The notes: generated from the letters alone by a model not told the origin. DNA of 64,000 nucleotides from Thomasclavelia saccharogumia DSM 17460 (GCF_000686665.1 NZ_JMLH01000004.1:1-64000), one strand, 5' to 3'. Shown: positions 1-8,560, counted from the first letter of the stretch. Numbers and translations are program-made.

Positions 1-20
1 ACATGGAAATGTAAAAACTA

Positions 21-66
21 AAAAGGCCAAAACGCGCATAACAGCTAGCTTTTGGCCTTTTTTTAA
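21..66 (+). terminator. Intrinsic terminator of a gene upstream of the window
   Basis: A 12-bp perfect stem (AAAAGGCCAAAA at 21-32 against TTTTGGCCTTTT at 50-61) with a 17-nt loop is followed by a T run. The gene it ends lies left of the window. The stem is nearly symmetric, so it could also act on the minus strand. Confidence 0.8.
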
Positions 67-342
67 TAAATTTTACTGCGAAACTCAAGATTTTAGAGCT
101 GTTTGCAATTGAAAATACATAAAATTAAAAAAATGAAGATTTTATCTATATTTATTGTTTTTGTCTGATATTAATATTACGATTAAAAATTATTGATAAA
201 TTAAAATGTTTTAAATAAAAATAGAATGATGAATTATATTTTGAAGATGCTATCAAAATTAGAAATAATAATTAATTTAAAATAGATATTGTTGAAAGAT
301 GTCGAAAATGTTAAAATGTACAAGTATATTGGAGGAGTGATT
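67..342. other. AT-rich intergenic region, no gene seen
   Basis: Between the first terminator and the transporter gene I see no coding sequence or structured RNA. A ribosome binding site GGAGGA at 331-336 belongs to the gene starting at 343. A promoter must lie here but no hexamer pair with good spacing stands out. Confidence 0.5.
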
Positions 343-1239
343 GTGAGTAATAAGATTAAAGGTTCATTGTTATTAGTGTTAGCGGCAATGATTTGGGGCA
401 GCTCTTTTATTGTGATGAAAAGTGCTGTAGATTTTTTAACGCCTAATGTGTTACTTTTTATTAGATTTTCATTAGCTACAGTAATCATGAGTATCATGTT
501 TTATAAATATATTAAAGATATAAAATTAAAGGATCTTAAAGGTGGAATGATTACTGGTACATGTCTATTTTTAGCTTATTTGGTGCAAACATTGGGCTTG
601 ACTATGACAACTCCTGGTAAAAATGCATTTTTAACAGCTGTGTATTGTGCAATCGTACCATTTTTGGTTTGGATATTTTATCATAAACGACCTGATAATT
701 ATAATTTTATAGCGGCTGTACTATGTGTTTTAGGTGTTGGTTTAGTTTCTTTAGATGGTGATTTGTCCATTAATATGGGGGATCTATTGACACTTATAGG
801 AGGTCTTTTTTATGCGTTTCATATTCTTGCAATCAAGAAATATTCTAAAGAGATGCATCCGATAAAACTGACAACTTTACAGTTTGCAATGACAGCAGTA
901 TTAGCTTTTCTAGGAGCTTTGTTCTTTGAGGATATTTCACTGATCAAACAAATTGATAGCAGTATTATTATGCAGATTGGTTATTTAGCTTTTTTTGCTA
1001 CAGCAGTTACCTTGCTTTGTCAAAATGTTGGTCAACATTTAGTTAGTGAATGTAATGCTGCAATATTGTTAAGTTTAGAATCAGTATTTGGTGTCTTTTT
1101 TTCAGTTTTATTTTATGGGGAAGTATTAACATTAAAAGTATTTTTAGGATTTATTATAATTTTTGTTGCAATTATTGTTTCAGAGACAAAATTATCCTTT
1201 TTAAAGATAAAAGCCAGGGGAGGTGAATTAAATGTTTAA
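343..1239 (+). CDS. DMT-superfamily transporter (two EamA domains)
   Basis: Predicted ten-helix inner-membrane exporter of the drug/metabolite transporter superfamily. The protein is almost wholly hydrophobic and shows the EamA pattern twice: an N-terminal LLVLAAMIWGSSFIVMKSAV followed by a helix rich in Pro-Gly near residue 80, then a second half beginning at GDLLTLIGGLFYAFHILAI. The GTG at 343 is preferred over an in-frame ATG at 289 because GGAGGA lies six bases before it; this gives 298 residues, the usual family length. The stop overlaps the start of the next gene by 8 bp, so the two are co-transcribed. The substrate cannot be deduced from sequence; amino acids and metabolites are typical for the family. 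Confidence 0.85.
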   Translation: MSNKIKGSLLLVLAAMIWGSSFIVMKSAVDFLTPNVLLFIRFSLATVIMSIMFYKYIKDIKLKDLKGGMITGTCLFLAYLVQTLGLTMTTPGKNAFLTAVYCAIVPFLVWIFYHKRPDNYNFIAAVLCVLGVGLVSLDGDLSINMGDLLTLIGGLFYAFHILAIKKYSKEMHPIKLTTLQFAMTAVLAFLGALFFEDISLIKQIDSSIIMQIGYLAFFATAVTLLCQNVGQHLVSECNAAILLSLESVFGVFFSVLFYGEVLTLKVFLGFIIIFVAIIVSETKLSFLKIKARGGELNV

Positions 1240-2485
1240 AAAAATTGTAAGTTTTATTATTGCTGGATTATGTTTACTTGCTTTAATTACTCCGCTACGG
1301 GCTCTTGAAAATAGTGAGGATATTGGTTTAACAGCACAATATGCAGTTGCCATCGATGCTAAAAGTGGATTAGTACTCTACAACAAGAATATGGATGAAC
1401 GGATGTATCCTGCTAGCATGACAAAAGTTATGACGACGATCGTTGCTATTGAGATGATCAAAGATTTTAATGCAACGACCGTAATCACTCAAAGTGATAT
1501 TGATACTGTTTGGGAAACAGGGGCTTCATCAGCTAATTTTGAAATAGGTGAAACAGTTACATATAATGATTTGCTGCTGGGGGCGATTTTACCAAGCGGT
1601 GCCGATGCTACAAGAGCATTAGCAAATAATTTATGCGGTAGCCAAGAAGAGTTTGTTAATAAAATGAATGAGTTGGCTGAAAAATTAGAGTTAAAAGATA
1701 CTCATTTTGTTAATACGACAGGAATTCATGATGAAAATCATTATACAACCGCCCATGATATGGCGCTAATTGTTAAGTATGCTGTTGAAAATGAACAATT
1801 TAGAGAAATATATTCAAAACGCTTTGCTACTTCTTCAAATGGTTTACATCAATGGGTGAATAAGTCGATATATAATGCTAATAGAAGTCATATTGATACT
1901 AGCAGTATTTTAGGTTGTAAAAGTGGTTATACAGATGCTGCTAAAAACTGTTTATCAAGTTTGGATATAGTGGGTAATAATGAAATTATTACTATCGTAG
2001 GTAAGTCAATTAATAATGATCTTAAACCTCGTGCTGCAGTACAAGATACTTTGGATATTGTAAATTATGTTAGTCAAAATTATTCAATGCAGTCAATTTT
2101 AGCTAAGGGAACGCAAGTTAAAAATTTAGATGTAGAAGTAGCAAAGGACAATCAAAAGATCGTGATTGAAAATCAAAATGATGTTTCTGCTTTTTTACCT
2201 AATGATTTTAATAAAGATGATTTAAAATATAAGTATTCTTTTGAAAAGCTTGAAGCTCCTTTAGAAAAAGGAACTAAAGTTGGTAATTTAAGCATTTATT
2301 ATGGTGATTATTTATTGTATCAAGAAGAGTATTTTAATGATATAATGATTGAACGTGATGCTGTAGGGGATGTTAAAGGGAAAATAATAGATTTTATTTT
2401 TCCTTATGGATTAGCAATCTTTTTAGTAATTCTTTATTTCTTTATATCTAAAATAAAAAAATATCAAAAAGTAACAGTTAAGTAG
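1232..2485 (+). CDS. dacF: D-alanyl-D-alanine carboxypeptidase (PBP5/DacF type)
   Basis: Penicillin-binding serine peptidase that trims the terminal D-Ala of peptidoglycan stem peptides outside the membrane. A signal peptide spans residues 1-25. The nucleophile motif SxxK is Ser62-Met-Thr-Lys65, and the KTG-type motif is Lys230-Ser-Gly232. The middle SxN motif reads Ser122-Gly-Ala124, so the usual Asn is Ala; the following ADATRALANN matches the family context, so this is probably a lineage variant rather than loss of activity. A beta-sandwich domain follows at about 270-365 and a C-terminal membrane helix at 386-407 anchors the protein. Translationally coupled to the upstream transporter. 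Family assignment is firm; the exact paralogue name is inference. Confidence 0.9.
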   Translation: MFKKIVSFIIAGLCLLALITPLRALENSEDIGLTAQYAVAIDAKSGLVLYNKNMDERMYPASMTKVMTTIVAIEMIKDFNATTVITQSDIDTVWETGASSANFEIGETVTYNDLLLGAILPSGADATRALANNLCGSQEEFVNKMNELAEKLELKDTHFVNTTGIHDENHYTTAHDMALIVKYAVENEQFREIYSKRFATSSNGLHQWVNKSIYNANRSHIDTSSILGCKSGYTDAAKNCLSSLDIVGNNEIITIVGKSINNDLKPRAAVQDTLDIVNYVSQNYSMQSILAKGTQVKNLDVEVAKDNQKIVIENQNDVSAFLPNDFNKDDLKYKYSFEKLEAPLEKGTKVGNLSIYYGDYLLYQEEYFNDIMIERDAVGDVKGKIIDFIFPYGLAIFLVILYFFISKIKKYQKVTVK

Positions 2486-2558
2486 TGCTGTTACTATTTT
2501 AATATGATATATTTTAAATAGAATTATTAAAAAAATCGTTATTTTAGAATGGATAAAA

Positions 2559-2768
2559 ATGAGAAAATGTTATCGTTGTGGTAGTGAAATGTTAGAAGAA
2601 TATGGTTTGAAAATAAGCTCATTAATGGCGTGAGTCGCACTAGTATTGTTATCTAAAGGCCAGGAAATTATGACTGAGGAATTTGGTAAAGTAAAAGTAG
2701 CAGTTTGCCCTAAAAGTGGGGAAATATCATTATATATTGATAATTATAAGATATTAGAAGAAAAATAA
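2559..2768 (+). pseudogene. Small zinc-ribbon protein broken by an in-frame TGA
   Basis: Reading from the ATG at 2559 gives a short protein beginning MRKCYRCGSEM, a zinc-ribbon half site, and stops at TGA 2631-2633 after 24 codons. The same frame continues without another stop to TAA 2766-2768, encoding a hydrophobic stretch, then FGKVKVAVCPKSGEISLYID. That tail looks like the second half of a ribbon (expected CPxCG) in which the second Cys has become Ser. A nonsense codon plus loss of a metal ligand suggests decay. The family of small membrane-associated zinc ribbons is recognised only in general terms; no function is claimed. Confidence 0.5.
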
Positions 2769-3272
2769 GAGTAATTGAAATGTTTAAAAATGATATCAAT
2801 AGAGAATGATTGATTCGAATATTGAAATAATAAATATTAATGATAATAGTCTTGAAATGTTAGAAAAAGACAGTCTTTATACTTCAAAAATCAAATTTAT
2901 AGATGTCTATAACGAATGTTGAATATTATAGTGGTACGATTGATTTTTTAACAATGTAGGTAATCTTGAGATATAAGAAATATAAATGAAGAATATAGGT
3001 AAACTTTTAACATTATTTGATAATCTTTTTAAAGAAAATTATGTTTGATTATTTCTAGAAATATTAATGAAAAAATAGCTAAAAATATATGAAAAATAAT
3101 TAATGATAGATAAATTGTTGAAGAATTATCACTGTGTTATCAAGAAAAGTATAAGCAATGGTAAACAAAAATTCAGGGAACTATTGCTAAATATCAAAAT
3201 CTTGAGAAATGTCAAATTCATCTAAATATACTATAGATCATTTAAAATTAAGTGGATGAACAACCAAATAAT
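2769..3272 (+). other. Decayed, formerly coding-looking DNA
   Basis: This half kilobase has no open frame above about 40 codons, yet short runs in changing frames look like protein (for example 38 codons from ATG 2806). Stops interrupt every frame. I read it as the remains of one or more genes downstream of the zinc-ribbon pseudogene; I could not recognise the parent family. Confidence 0.35.
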
Positions 3273-3308
3273 AAAGGATTGAAATTATTGTTATTGCAAT
3301 CCTTTTTA
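3273..3308 (+). terminator. Intrinsic terminator, plus strand
   Basis: Stem AAAGGATTG (3273-3281) pairs with CAATCCTTT (3297-3305) and runs into a T tract. It would end transcription from dacF and the decayed stretch. Confidence 0.7.
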
Positions 3309-3334
3309 GTAGTATTATATATTTTTATCTTTAT

Positions 3335-3375
3335 ATAAAAAGAAGCTATAACTAATTTATTAATTATAGCTTCTT
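3335..3375 (-). terminator. Terminator of the YhgE/Pip gene
   Basis: On the minus strand AAGAAGCTATAA (3375-3364) pairs with TTATAGCTTCTT (3351-3340), followed by a T-rich run. It lies just past the stop of the minus-strand membrane protein gene. Confidence 0.75.
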
Positions 3376-3381
3376 ATAAAT

Positions 3382-5811
3382 TTATTCATTTACATTTTCA
3401 AATGCTTGAGGAATTAATGGTGCAGGTTTTTTTATTCGATGGTCATAAATAAGAATCGTTAAAAGACTGCAAATAACGATAATTCCAATAAACACAATGA
3501 TTTCATAACTTATTGAAACATTAGGCATACTGATAACTTTTCTAAAGCCATCAACACTATAAGTGAAAGGAACAAATGGATGAATAGCTTTAAAAATTGC
3601 TGAGGATGTTTCCAATGGATACGTACCTGCAGAACCACCCAAGTTGATTACCATAAAAACAAGTAAAATAAATTCACCAATTTTTCCACAGACAATACTT
3701 AATAAAGTTACTAAAGCCATCGATGCAGCACCAACAATAACCGCAAAGATAAATGTCATTAATAATTGCTGTGGAGCAAAATCACAAAATAACATCAAAG
3801 ATCCAATCATTATAATTGCTGCGATAGTAGAAATAGTAAACCAGACAGTTGCTTTAGATAACCAGTACTTTAAGCCGCTTTCAGCTTTTTCAATATCATT
3901 AAATAATGGATACATTAAGGTAAATGCCATACAGGCAACATATAGTCCAACACTCATCATATATGGAGCCATACCGTGACCATTATTTTCAACTGTAGAT
4001 ATTTCTTGATGAGATAGTTTTACTGGTGTTGATAACATGTCAAATGTGTCATCACTGCTTTTAATTTCACTGACTTGTTTAGCACCATCACCTAATGATG
4101 AAGCCAATGTAGTAGTTCCGTCTTTCAAAGTTAGTAAACCATTATTTAAAGTATTTGAACCTTCATATAATTGATCAGCTCCAGAAGTAATTTGCTTAGC
4201 ACCATCAGCTAACTGCTTACTACCATTAAAAATAGTTGGATTATTATTAATTAATGTATTGGTTCCAGCTAATAATTGATTAGAACCAGTTTTAGCACTA
4301 TTTACACCATTGCTATAAGCAGTAAAACCATTACTTAAAGTTGTTGTTCCTTGATTAAGTGCTAAACTTCCCTGATAGATTGAGCTAGCTCCGTTAATTA
4401 AAGTATTTGATGTTATTTGGTCACCTAATCCCGCCTGAACTGTTTTTAAACCAGTATATAATTGTTTAATTGCCTGATTGGCACCTGGTAAAGCCTGAGC
4501 AGAACCGCCAGCAAGAGAACTAACAGTAAGTTGTAGATTATTAAATACAGTATCGGTAGTAATTTTAGCTGTTTTTACATTAGTGACTGCTTTTATATTG
4601 GCTTCATTAATATTTTGATCATTTTTTATACTTGAAATAATGTTATCAATCGTTTCTTGATCAAGTGTCTTACCAGCGTTGCTAGTTAAAGCGTTTTGTA
4701 AGGCTTGATTATAAGCATTGTTTATTTCTGTTATTGATGTTTGAGCACTGTCTAAAGTGTTATCGATGTTATTAAGATAGTCCTTTACATTAAGATTACT
4801 ACTGTCGTTACTAGTTGTTTTAAGACTTTGATTTAATGCTTGAATACCATAATTTAAAGTTTCTAAAGCCGTTTTACCAGTTACTGGATTAGGAGTTATT
4901 AAAGCATTGATACCAGCTTCTGTTTCACTATTTAGTTGGTTATCTAGCGTTGCTTTAGCATTTGTAAGAGCAGTCTCTAACTGTTTGCTACCTTCTTTTA
5001 ATTGTTCAACACCAGCATCGAGCTGATCAATACCACCGGATATGGCTTGAGTGTTGCTGTTTAATGTATCTAAACCGCTATTTAAATCTTTGACACCATT
5101 ATTAACAGAGTTGACACCATCAAGATAAGAAGAAAGTCCATAACTTAGTGATGTTGCGCCATCGCTAAAAATCAGAGTACTATCAGCTAATGTTTTTAAA
5201 TTTGTTGTAATTAAATTATTACCATCAATTAGTTGATTAGCACCATCATTTATTTGATTTGAACCATCAGCAGCTTCATTCATACCATTACCAATATTAT
5301 TAATTTGTTCAAAAATAGTTTTAGCATATGTTTTAGTAACAGTTGCAGATACCTCATCCTTAATTTTTGTCACTGCAGAATCATCCATTTTTGAGGCAAT
5401 ATAACTTGTTCCTGGATTTGTTATATATGTCAAAATCATTTTTTTAGGCTCTTTTTCTAATAATGTTGTTGCATTTTTAGAAAAATCACGAGGAATAGTA
5501 ATTATCATATAATAATCACCATCTTTTAGCCCCTGATTAGCTTTAGTGGCACTAACTAAGTTAAAATTCATGGAATCATTTTTTTCAAGATTATTAGCTA
5601 ATTCTTTTCCTACATCTAAAACAGTTTGATTATATGTTACTTTTTGATCTTCGTTTACGACAGCTACAGGAATACTGCTTGTATTGCCATAGGGATCCCA
5701 TATCGAACCAAGAAAAATCCCTGAATATATACTTGGAATTGCAATAATTGCTATTGCGACAATGATTAACCATCGGTTTTTTAAAAACGTTGACCATTCT
5801 TTTTTTATCAT
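3382..5811 (-). CDS. YhgE/Pip family membrane protein
   Basis: Large membrane protein of the YhgE/Pip family (named after the lactococcal phage infection protein). An N-terminal membrane helix lies at about residues 12-33, then a long extracytoplasmic region of roughly 560 residues, and five or six helices at about 610-795 that resemble an ABC-2-type permease. The middle region has many imperfect short repeats of the type LxxGxxxLxxG, such as DGANQLIDGNNLI, as is usual for the family and suggestive of an elongated helical stalk. Length 809 is normal. The gene stands alone, divergent from an Rrf2 regulator, with a perfect palindrome 63 bp upstream of its start. Proposed roles (phage receptor, secretion) come from the family; the role here is unknown. 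Confidence 0.85.
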   Translation of the reverse strand: MIKKEWSTFLKNRWLIIVAIAIIAIPSIYSGIFLGSIWDPYGNTSSIPVAVVNEDQKVTYNQTVLDVGKELANNLEKNDSMNFNLVSATKANQGLKDGDYYMIITIPRDFSKNATTLLEKEPKKMILTYITNPGTSYIASKMDDSAVTKIKDEVSATVTKTYAKTIFEQINNIGNGMNEAADGSNQINDGANQLIDGNNLITTNLKTLADSTLIFSDGATSLSYGLSSYLDGVNSVNNGVKDLNSGLDTLNSNTQAISGGIDQLDAGVEQLKEGSKQLETALTNAKATLDNQLNSETEAGINALITPNPVTGKTALETLNYGIQALNQSLKTTSNDSSNLNVKDYLNNIDNTLDSAQTSITEINNAYNQALQNALTSNAGKTLDQETIDNIISSIKNDQNINEANIKAVTNVKTAKITTDTVFNNLQLTVSSLAGGSAQALPGANQAIKQLYTGLKTVQAGLGDQITSNTLINGASSIYQGSLALNQGTTTLSNGFTAYSNGVNSAKTGSNQLLAGTNTLINNNPTIFNGSKQLADGAKQITSGADQLYEGSNTLNNGLLTLKDGTTTLASSLGDGAKQVSEIKSSDDTFDMLSTPVKLSHQEISTVENNGHGMAPYMMSVGLYVACMAFTLMYPLFNDIEKAESGLKYWLSKATVWFTISTIAAIIMIGSLMLFCDFAPQQLLMTFIFAVIVGAASMALVTLLSIVCGKIGEFILLVFMVINLGGSAGTYPLETSSAIFKAIHPFVPFTYSVDGFRKVISMPNVSISYEIIVFIGIIVICSLLTILIYDHRIKKPAPLIPQAFENVNE

Positions 5812-5873
5812 AAATTTTCTCCTTCCATTAGATTTTAATTTATTCTTGAAATCTAAATTATTAATGGATATAA

Positions 5874-5889
5874 TTTATCCATGGATAAA
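5874..5889. promoter_or_regulatory. 16-bp perfect palindrome, candidate operator
   Basis: TTTATCCATGGATAAA is self-complementary over 16 bp and sits upstream of the YhgE/Pip gene. A second, overlapping dyad GGATA-N5-TATCC (5866-5880) shares its left half, giving three TATCC/GGATA half sites in 24 bp. This is the pattern of a dimeric repressor site. The regulator is not identified; a TetR-type protein is a common partner for this family, but none is encoded next to it. Confidence 0.5.
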
Positions 5890-5939
5890 GTTTATCTATT
5901 AACAAATACATATTTTAGCTATGTAGATATACTTTGTCA

Positions 5940-5993
5940 ATTAATTTATAAATTATTTTTACAGAAATTAATTTATAAATTATTTTTACAGAA
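5940..5993. repeat. Two tandem copies of a 27-bp AT-rich unit
   Basis: Positions 5940-5966 and 5967-5993 are identical. The unit contains the palindromic core AATTTATAAATT. It lies in the divergent region between the YhgE/Pip gene and the Rrf2 gene and probably arose by recent slippage. Confidence 0.85.
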
Positions 5994-6107
5994 ACTATTT
6001 TATTTATGATACAATAGATATAAAATATCACTAATAAAAATGAAATGATCAAGAAAGATAAATGTTAATGAAAAAAATAATAATATTTATTAAGTTAGAG
6101 GGCTAAA

Positions 6108-6551
6108 ATGATGAAAGTTAAAAATAGTGTCGAACAGGCAATATGCTTATTAATAATGATTGCGCATAGTGATGAAGGAATACCGCTTAAAAGTTATAAT
6201 ATTTCTGAGAGTTTGGGAGTTTCCGACTCTTATCTAAAAAAAATTATTCGCCAATTAGTAGTAGCAGGTTTAATTTCTTCTGAAGCTGGTAAAAAGGGTG
6301 GAGTGTCTTTAAAAATGCCTCCAGAAAAAATAACTTTGTTAGATATATTTGAAGCAATTGAGGGGAAAGAACCGTTTGCCAAAGCAACAGGATTAGTTGA
6401 ACGGGTATTTTTAAATGAATTAAAAGAAGTAAAAGAACAGAAGCAGGCAATGATTTTAGAGGCATTTAATCAAGCTGAATTAAGTTACAAGGAAAAGTTG
6501 AAAACAATTACATTAAAAATGGCAATGGTAGAAAGAAAAAAAGATTCTTGA
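6108..6551 (+). CDS. Rrf2 family transcriptional regulator (YwnA-like)
   Basis: Dimeric winged-helix DNA-binding protein of the Rrf2 family. Residues 1-85 hold the helix-turn-helix and wing (LKSYNISESLGVSDSYLKKI, then LISSEAGKKGGVSL); a long C-terminal helix at about 100-140 would form the dimer interface. The three Cys that hold an iron-sulfur cluster in IscR or NsrR are absent; the only Cys is at residue 13. It therefore resembles the cluster-free YwnA group, which is typically linked to an NAD(P)-binding YwnB protein, exactly the gene that follows. A terminator separates the two, so they are probably separate transcripts with this protein as repressor of its neighbour. The start ATG-ATG has only a weak ribosome site (AGAGGG). 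Confidence 0.85.
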   Translation: MMKVKNSVEQAICLLIMIAHSDEGIPLKSYNISESLGVSDSYLKKIIRQLVVAGLISSEAGKKGGVSLKMPPEKITLLDIFEAIEGKEPFAKATGLVERVFLNELKEVKEQKQAMILEAFNQAELSYKEKLKTITLKMAMVERKKDS

Positions 6552-6601
6552 AAATTTATTATATATATTAAAATATTTGAATTATGTAAAATTGAGAAGA
6601 G

Positions 6602-6630
6602 CTATATACAAAAAGTATATAGTTTTTTTT
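6602..6630 (+). terminator. Terminator of the Rrf2 gene
   Basis: CTATATAC (6602-6609) pairs with GTATATAG (6615-6622) across a 5-nt A loop, followed by eight T. Confidence 0.85.
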
Positions 6631-6640
6631 AAAAATTTAG

Positions 6641-6661
6641 TTGTAACTATTGAAATTACAA
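6641..6661. promoter_or_regulatory. Operator-like dyad overlapping the -35 box
   Basis: TTGTAA-N9-TTACAA, centred on the -35 hexamer of the promoter at 6650-6678. It shares half sites with the second dyad at 6682-6704. Likely bound by the adjacent Rrf2 regulator; this is inference from position. Confidence 0.5.
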
Positions 6662-6678
6662 TAAAAATGTTATATATT
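6650..6678 (+). promoter_or_regulatory. Sigma-A-type promoter of the YwnB-like gene
   Basis: -35 TTGAAA (6650-6655), 17-bp spacer, -10 TATATT (6673-6678). The start site would fall near 6685, inside the second dyad. Confidence 0.6.
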
Positions 6679-6681
6679 ATA

Positions 6682-6704
6682 GTTGTAATAACAAACATTA
6701 CAAC
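6682..6704. promoter_or_regulatory. Operator-like dyad over the transcription start
   Basis: GTTGTAAT-N7-ATTACAAC, an 8-bp perfect inverted repeat just past the -10 box. With the dyad at 6641-6661 it brackets the promoter, the layout expected of tight repression. Confidence 0.6.
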
Positions 6705-6729
6705 AAATAAAATCTAGGAGGAAATTAAA

Positions 6730-7359
6730 ATGAAAATAGCTGTTGTTTGTGCAAACGGGAAAGCCGGTAAATTGATCGTAAAAGAAGCAGTAGAAAGAGG
6801 TTTAGATGTTACTGCTATTGCAAGAGGGACTAATGAAAGTGTAGCGCAGAATTATATTGAAAAAGATTTATTCGCTCTAACGAAAGAAGATTTAGCGGAT
6901 TTTGATATTATTATTGATGCCTTTGGAGCTTGGAGTGAAGAAAAACTGCCACTTCATAGCACTTCATTAAAGAAATTATGTGATTTGGTTAGTAATACCG
7001 ATAAACGTCTTTTAGTTGTTGGAGGTGCTGGTAGTTTGTATGTAAATCCTGAACATACAATGCAGGTTATGGATGGCCCTGATTTCCCAGATATTTTTAA
7101 GCCATTGGCACATGCTCAAGGAAAAGCATTAGATGAATTAAGAAAAAGAACTGATGTTAAATGGACATTTGTAAGTCCAGCAGGTGATTTTCAACCTGAA
7201 GGAAAAAGAACTGGAAAATATATTCTTGGTGGCGAAGAATTGATATTAAATGCTAAAGGAGAAAGTACTATTAGCTATGCAGATTATGCAATTGCTATGG
7301 TTGATGAAGCTATAGAAGGAACGCATATTCAAGAAAGAATCAGTGTTGTCAGTGAATAA
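6730..7359 (+). CDS. NAD(P)-binding oxidoreductase (YwnB-like, NmrA/SDR fold)
   Basis: Atypical short-chain reductase of the NAD(P)H-binding (PF13460-type) group. The nucleotide-binding Rossmann start is MKIAVVCANGKAGKLIVKEA, with the variant glycine motif NGKAG near residues 10-14, and LLVVGGAGSLYV at about 96-107 as the fourth strand. Length 209 is normal. Its substrate is unknown; relatives are induced by electrophiles or thiol stress. Paired dyads surrounding its promoter and the Rrf2 gene just upstream suggest a stress-sensing switch. The start ATG follows AGGAGGAAATTAAA, a strong ribosome site. Confidence 0.8.
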   Translation: MKIAVVCANGKAGKLIVKEAVERGLDVTAIARGTNESVAQNYIEKDLFALTKEDLADFDIIIDAFGAWSEEKLPLHSTSLKKLCDLVSNTDKRLLVVGGAGSLYVNPEHTMQVMDGPDFPDIFKPLAHAQGKALDELRKRTDVKWTFVSPAGDFQPEGKRTGKYILGGEELILNAKGESTISYADYAIAMVDEAIEGTHIQERISVVSE

Positions 7360-7413
7360 GATATATAAGAGCTTATAAGAAATCATGGACTTTTGACAAA
7401 TCAGGAGATAAAA

Positions 7414-7547
7414 ATGTTACAAGAAGAGCGCTTGGATTATTTAATTAGATATTTGTTAGAAAAAGAGCAAAATTATATTTTAGATATTCCGGGTCCAGAA
7501 ATAGAGAAGGAAATTTTTTGCGAGCACTTATGAAAGTAAAATTGTGA
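7414..7547 (+). pseudogene. N-terminal remnant of a macrodomain ADP-ribose hydrolase
   Basis: With a good ribosome site (AGGAGA at 7403-7408), the ATG at 7414 opens a 39-codon frame MLQEERLDYLIRYLLEKEQN that ends at TGA 7531. One base out of frame, the sequence just before continues as LRALMKVKL, which matches the family segment that normally follows (RALMNVR). This looks like the first 45 or so residues of the protein-ADP-ribosyl hydrolase (macrodomain) family, frameshifted and cut short. The catalytic macrodomain is gone. Family recognition rests on these two short segments. Confidence 0.45.
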
Positions 7548-7566
7548 TTAAAAAAGCGAATAAGTA

Positions 7567-7609
7567 TAGAGGTAGCGTTTAATAGTATATAAATGCTACC
7601 TCTAATTTT
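7567..7609 (+). terminator. Intrinsic terminator
   Basis: TAGAGGTAGC (7567-7576) pairs with GCTACCTCTA (7595-7604), then TTTTT. Probably the original terminator of the lost hydrolase gene. Confidence 0.75.
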
Positions 7610-8520
7610 TGATTTTTATGATAGAATATTGGTAAAAAGTTATCATAAATCTTGACTTTAGAATTAAATATCGGATAAAAAGAGTGTTTTATGTGCTTAT
7701 AATCGGCAATTTTTGAAGCGCTTTTTGTACTTTCTGTATTGTGTTTTTAGATATGTTTTCTAATATTTTAAAATTTTTTTGATTTTCTTTTTTGTTCTGT
7801 ATTTTTTCTTGAGATCAATGCCTAGTTTTTTACCTCTATCATCTGTGATTTCATCACGATAGATGAACTGATATATATTTTTATCGAGGTTGATGCATTG
7901 ATAATTCTTGGTGATATTTAGCATCATATATTAATTAAAAACAGATTATTGTAGATAACCTTTCATCTAATGAACTAATTTCAAAAGTATTAAAGTATAT
8001 TATGAAAAAGCTAATCGAAAATGTGGAATTGATTCAGAGGAATGAAACAATATATTCATACTATTTTGAGTTTACAACACAATGACAAAAATATCTGAAT
8101 ACAAAAAACTATGGCAATATATCATGGCAGCAAAGTTAGAAATGTGGCTATGAAATTAGCCGGCAAAGCAGACAAAAGTAAAGATAGGTAAAACACAATG
8201 TCATAGTAAATAAAGATGCGATAGAATGTAATTTAATTTTATTGGATTCTTGTATTTTTATTATTGTGTGCAATGAATATAACACTCCAGTAATTATAAA
8301 ATACCCTTTTTGGAAGATGAAAGCTAAAAATAAACATGCTGTATATGGGTGTATCAATTATCAGAATGTTTTTTGTCTAGTTTTAATTGAAAAACAGTCT
8401 ATTTGTATTCAAGAAGATATTGGTAAAGCACATCAAGATTAAATAATATATATTATTAAAAATCTTATGGAAATAGTTTTAAACTAATAAGAAAATTATC
8501 CTGCAACAAAAAACGCATAA
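7610..8520. other. Decayed region without a convincing gene
   Basis: About 0.9 kb of AT-rich DNA with short, mutually inconsistent frames. On the minus strand 7760-7927 reads 55 basic residues (beginning MMLNITKNYQ, with a Lys/Arg-rich end), and on the plus strand 8242-8442 reads 66 residues (beginning MDSCIFIIVC). Neither has a clear ribosome site or a family I recognise. The patchwork looks like old mobile-element or gene remains. Confidence 0.4.
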
Positions 8521-8532
8521 AGGCAAAATATA

Positions 8533-8541
8533 TGCTATAAT
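8533..8541 (+). promoter_or_regulatory. Extended -10 promoter of the HAD operon
   Basis: TGCTATAAT: a perfect -10 with the upstream TG of an extended -10 element, 20 bp before the start codon of the HAD gene. No good -35 is seen, as is usual for this promoter class. Confidence 0.55.
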
Positions 8542-8560
8542 GTATTACGGAGTTGATTAG

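Noticed and set aside
7760-7927. 55-residue basic minus-strand frame (MMLNITKNYQ...)
   Set aside because: No clear ribosome site, no recognised family, and it lies in a stretch of otherwise broken frames.
8242-8442. 66-residue plus-strand frame (MDSCIFIIVC...)
   Set aside because: No ribosome site or recognisable domain; surrounding sequence looks decayed. Kept only as a note in the region entry.
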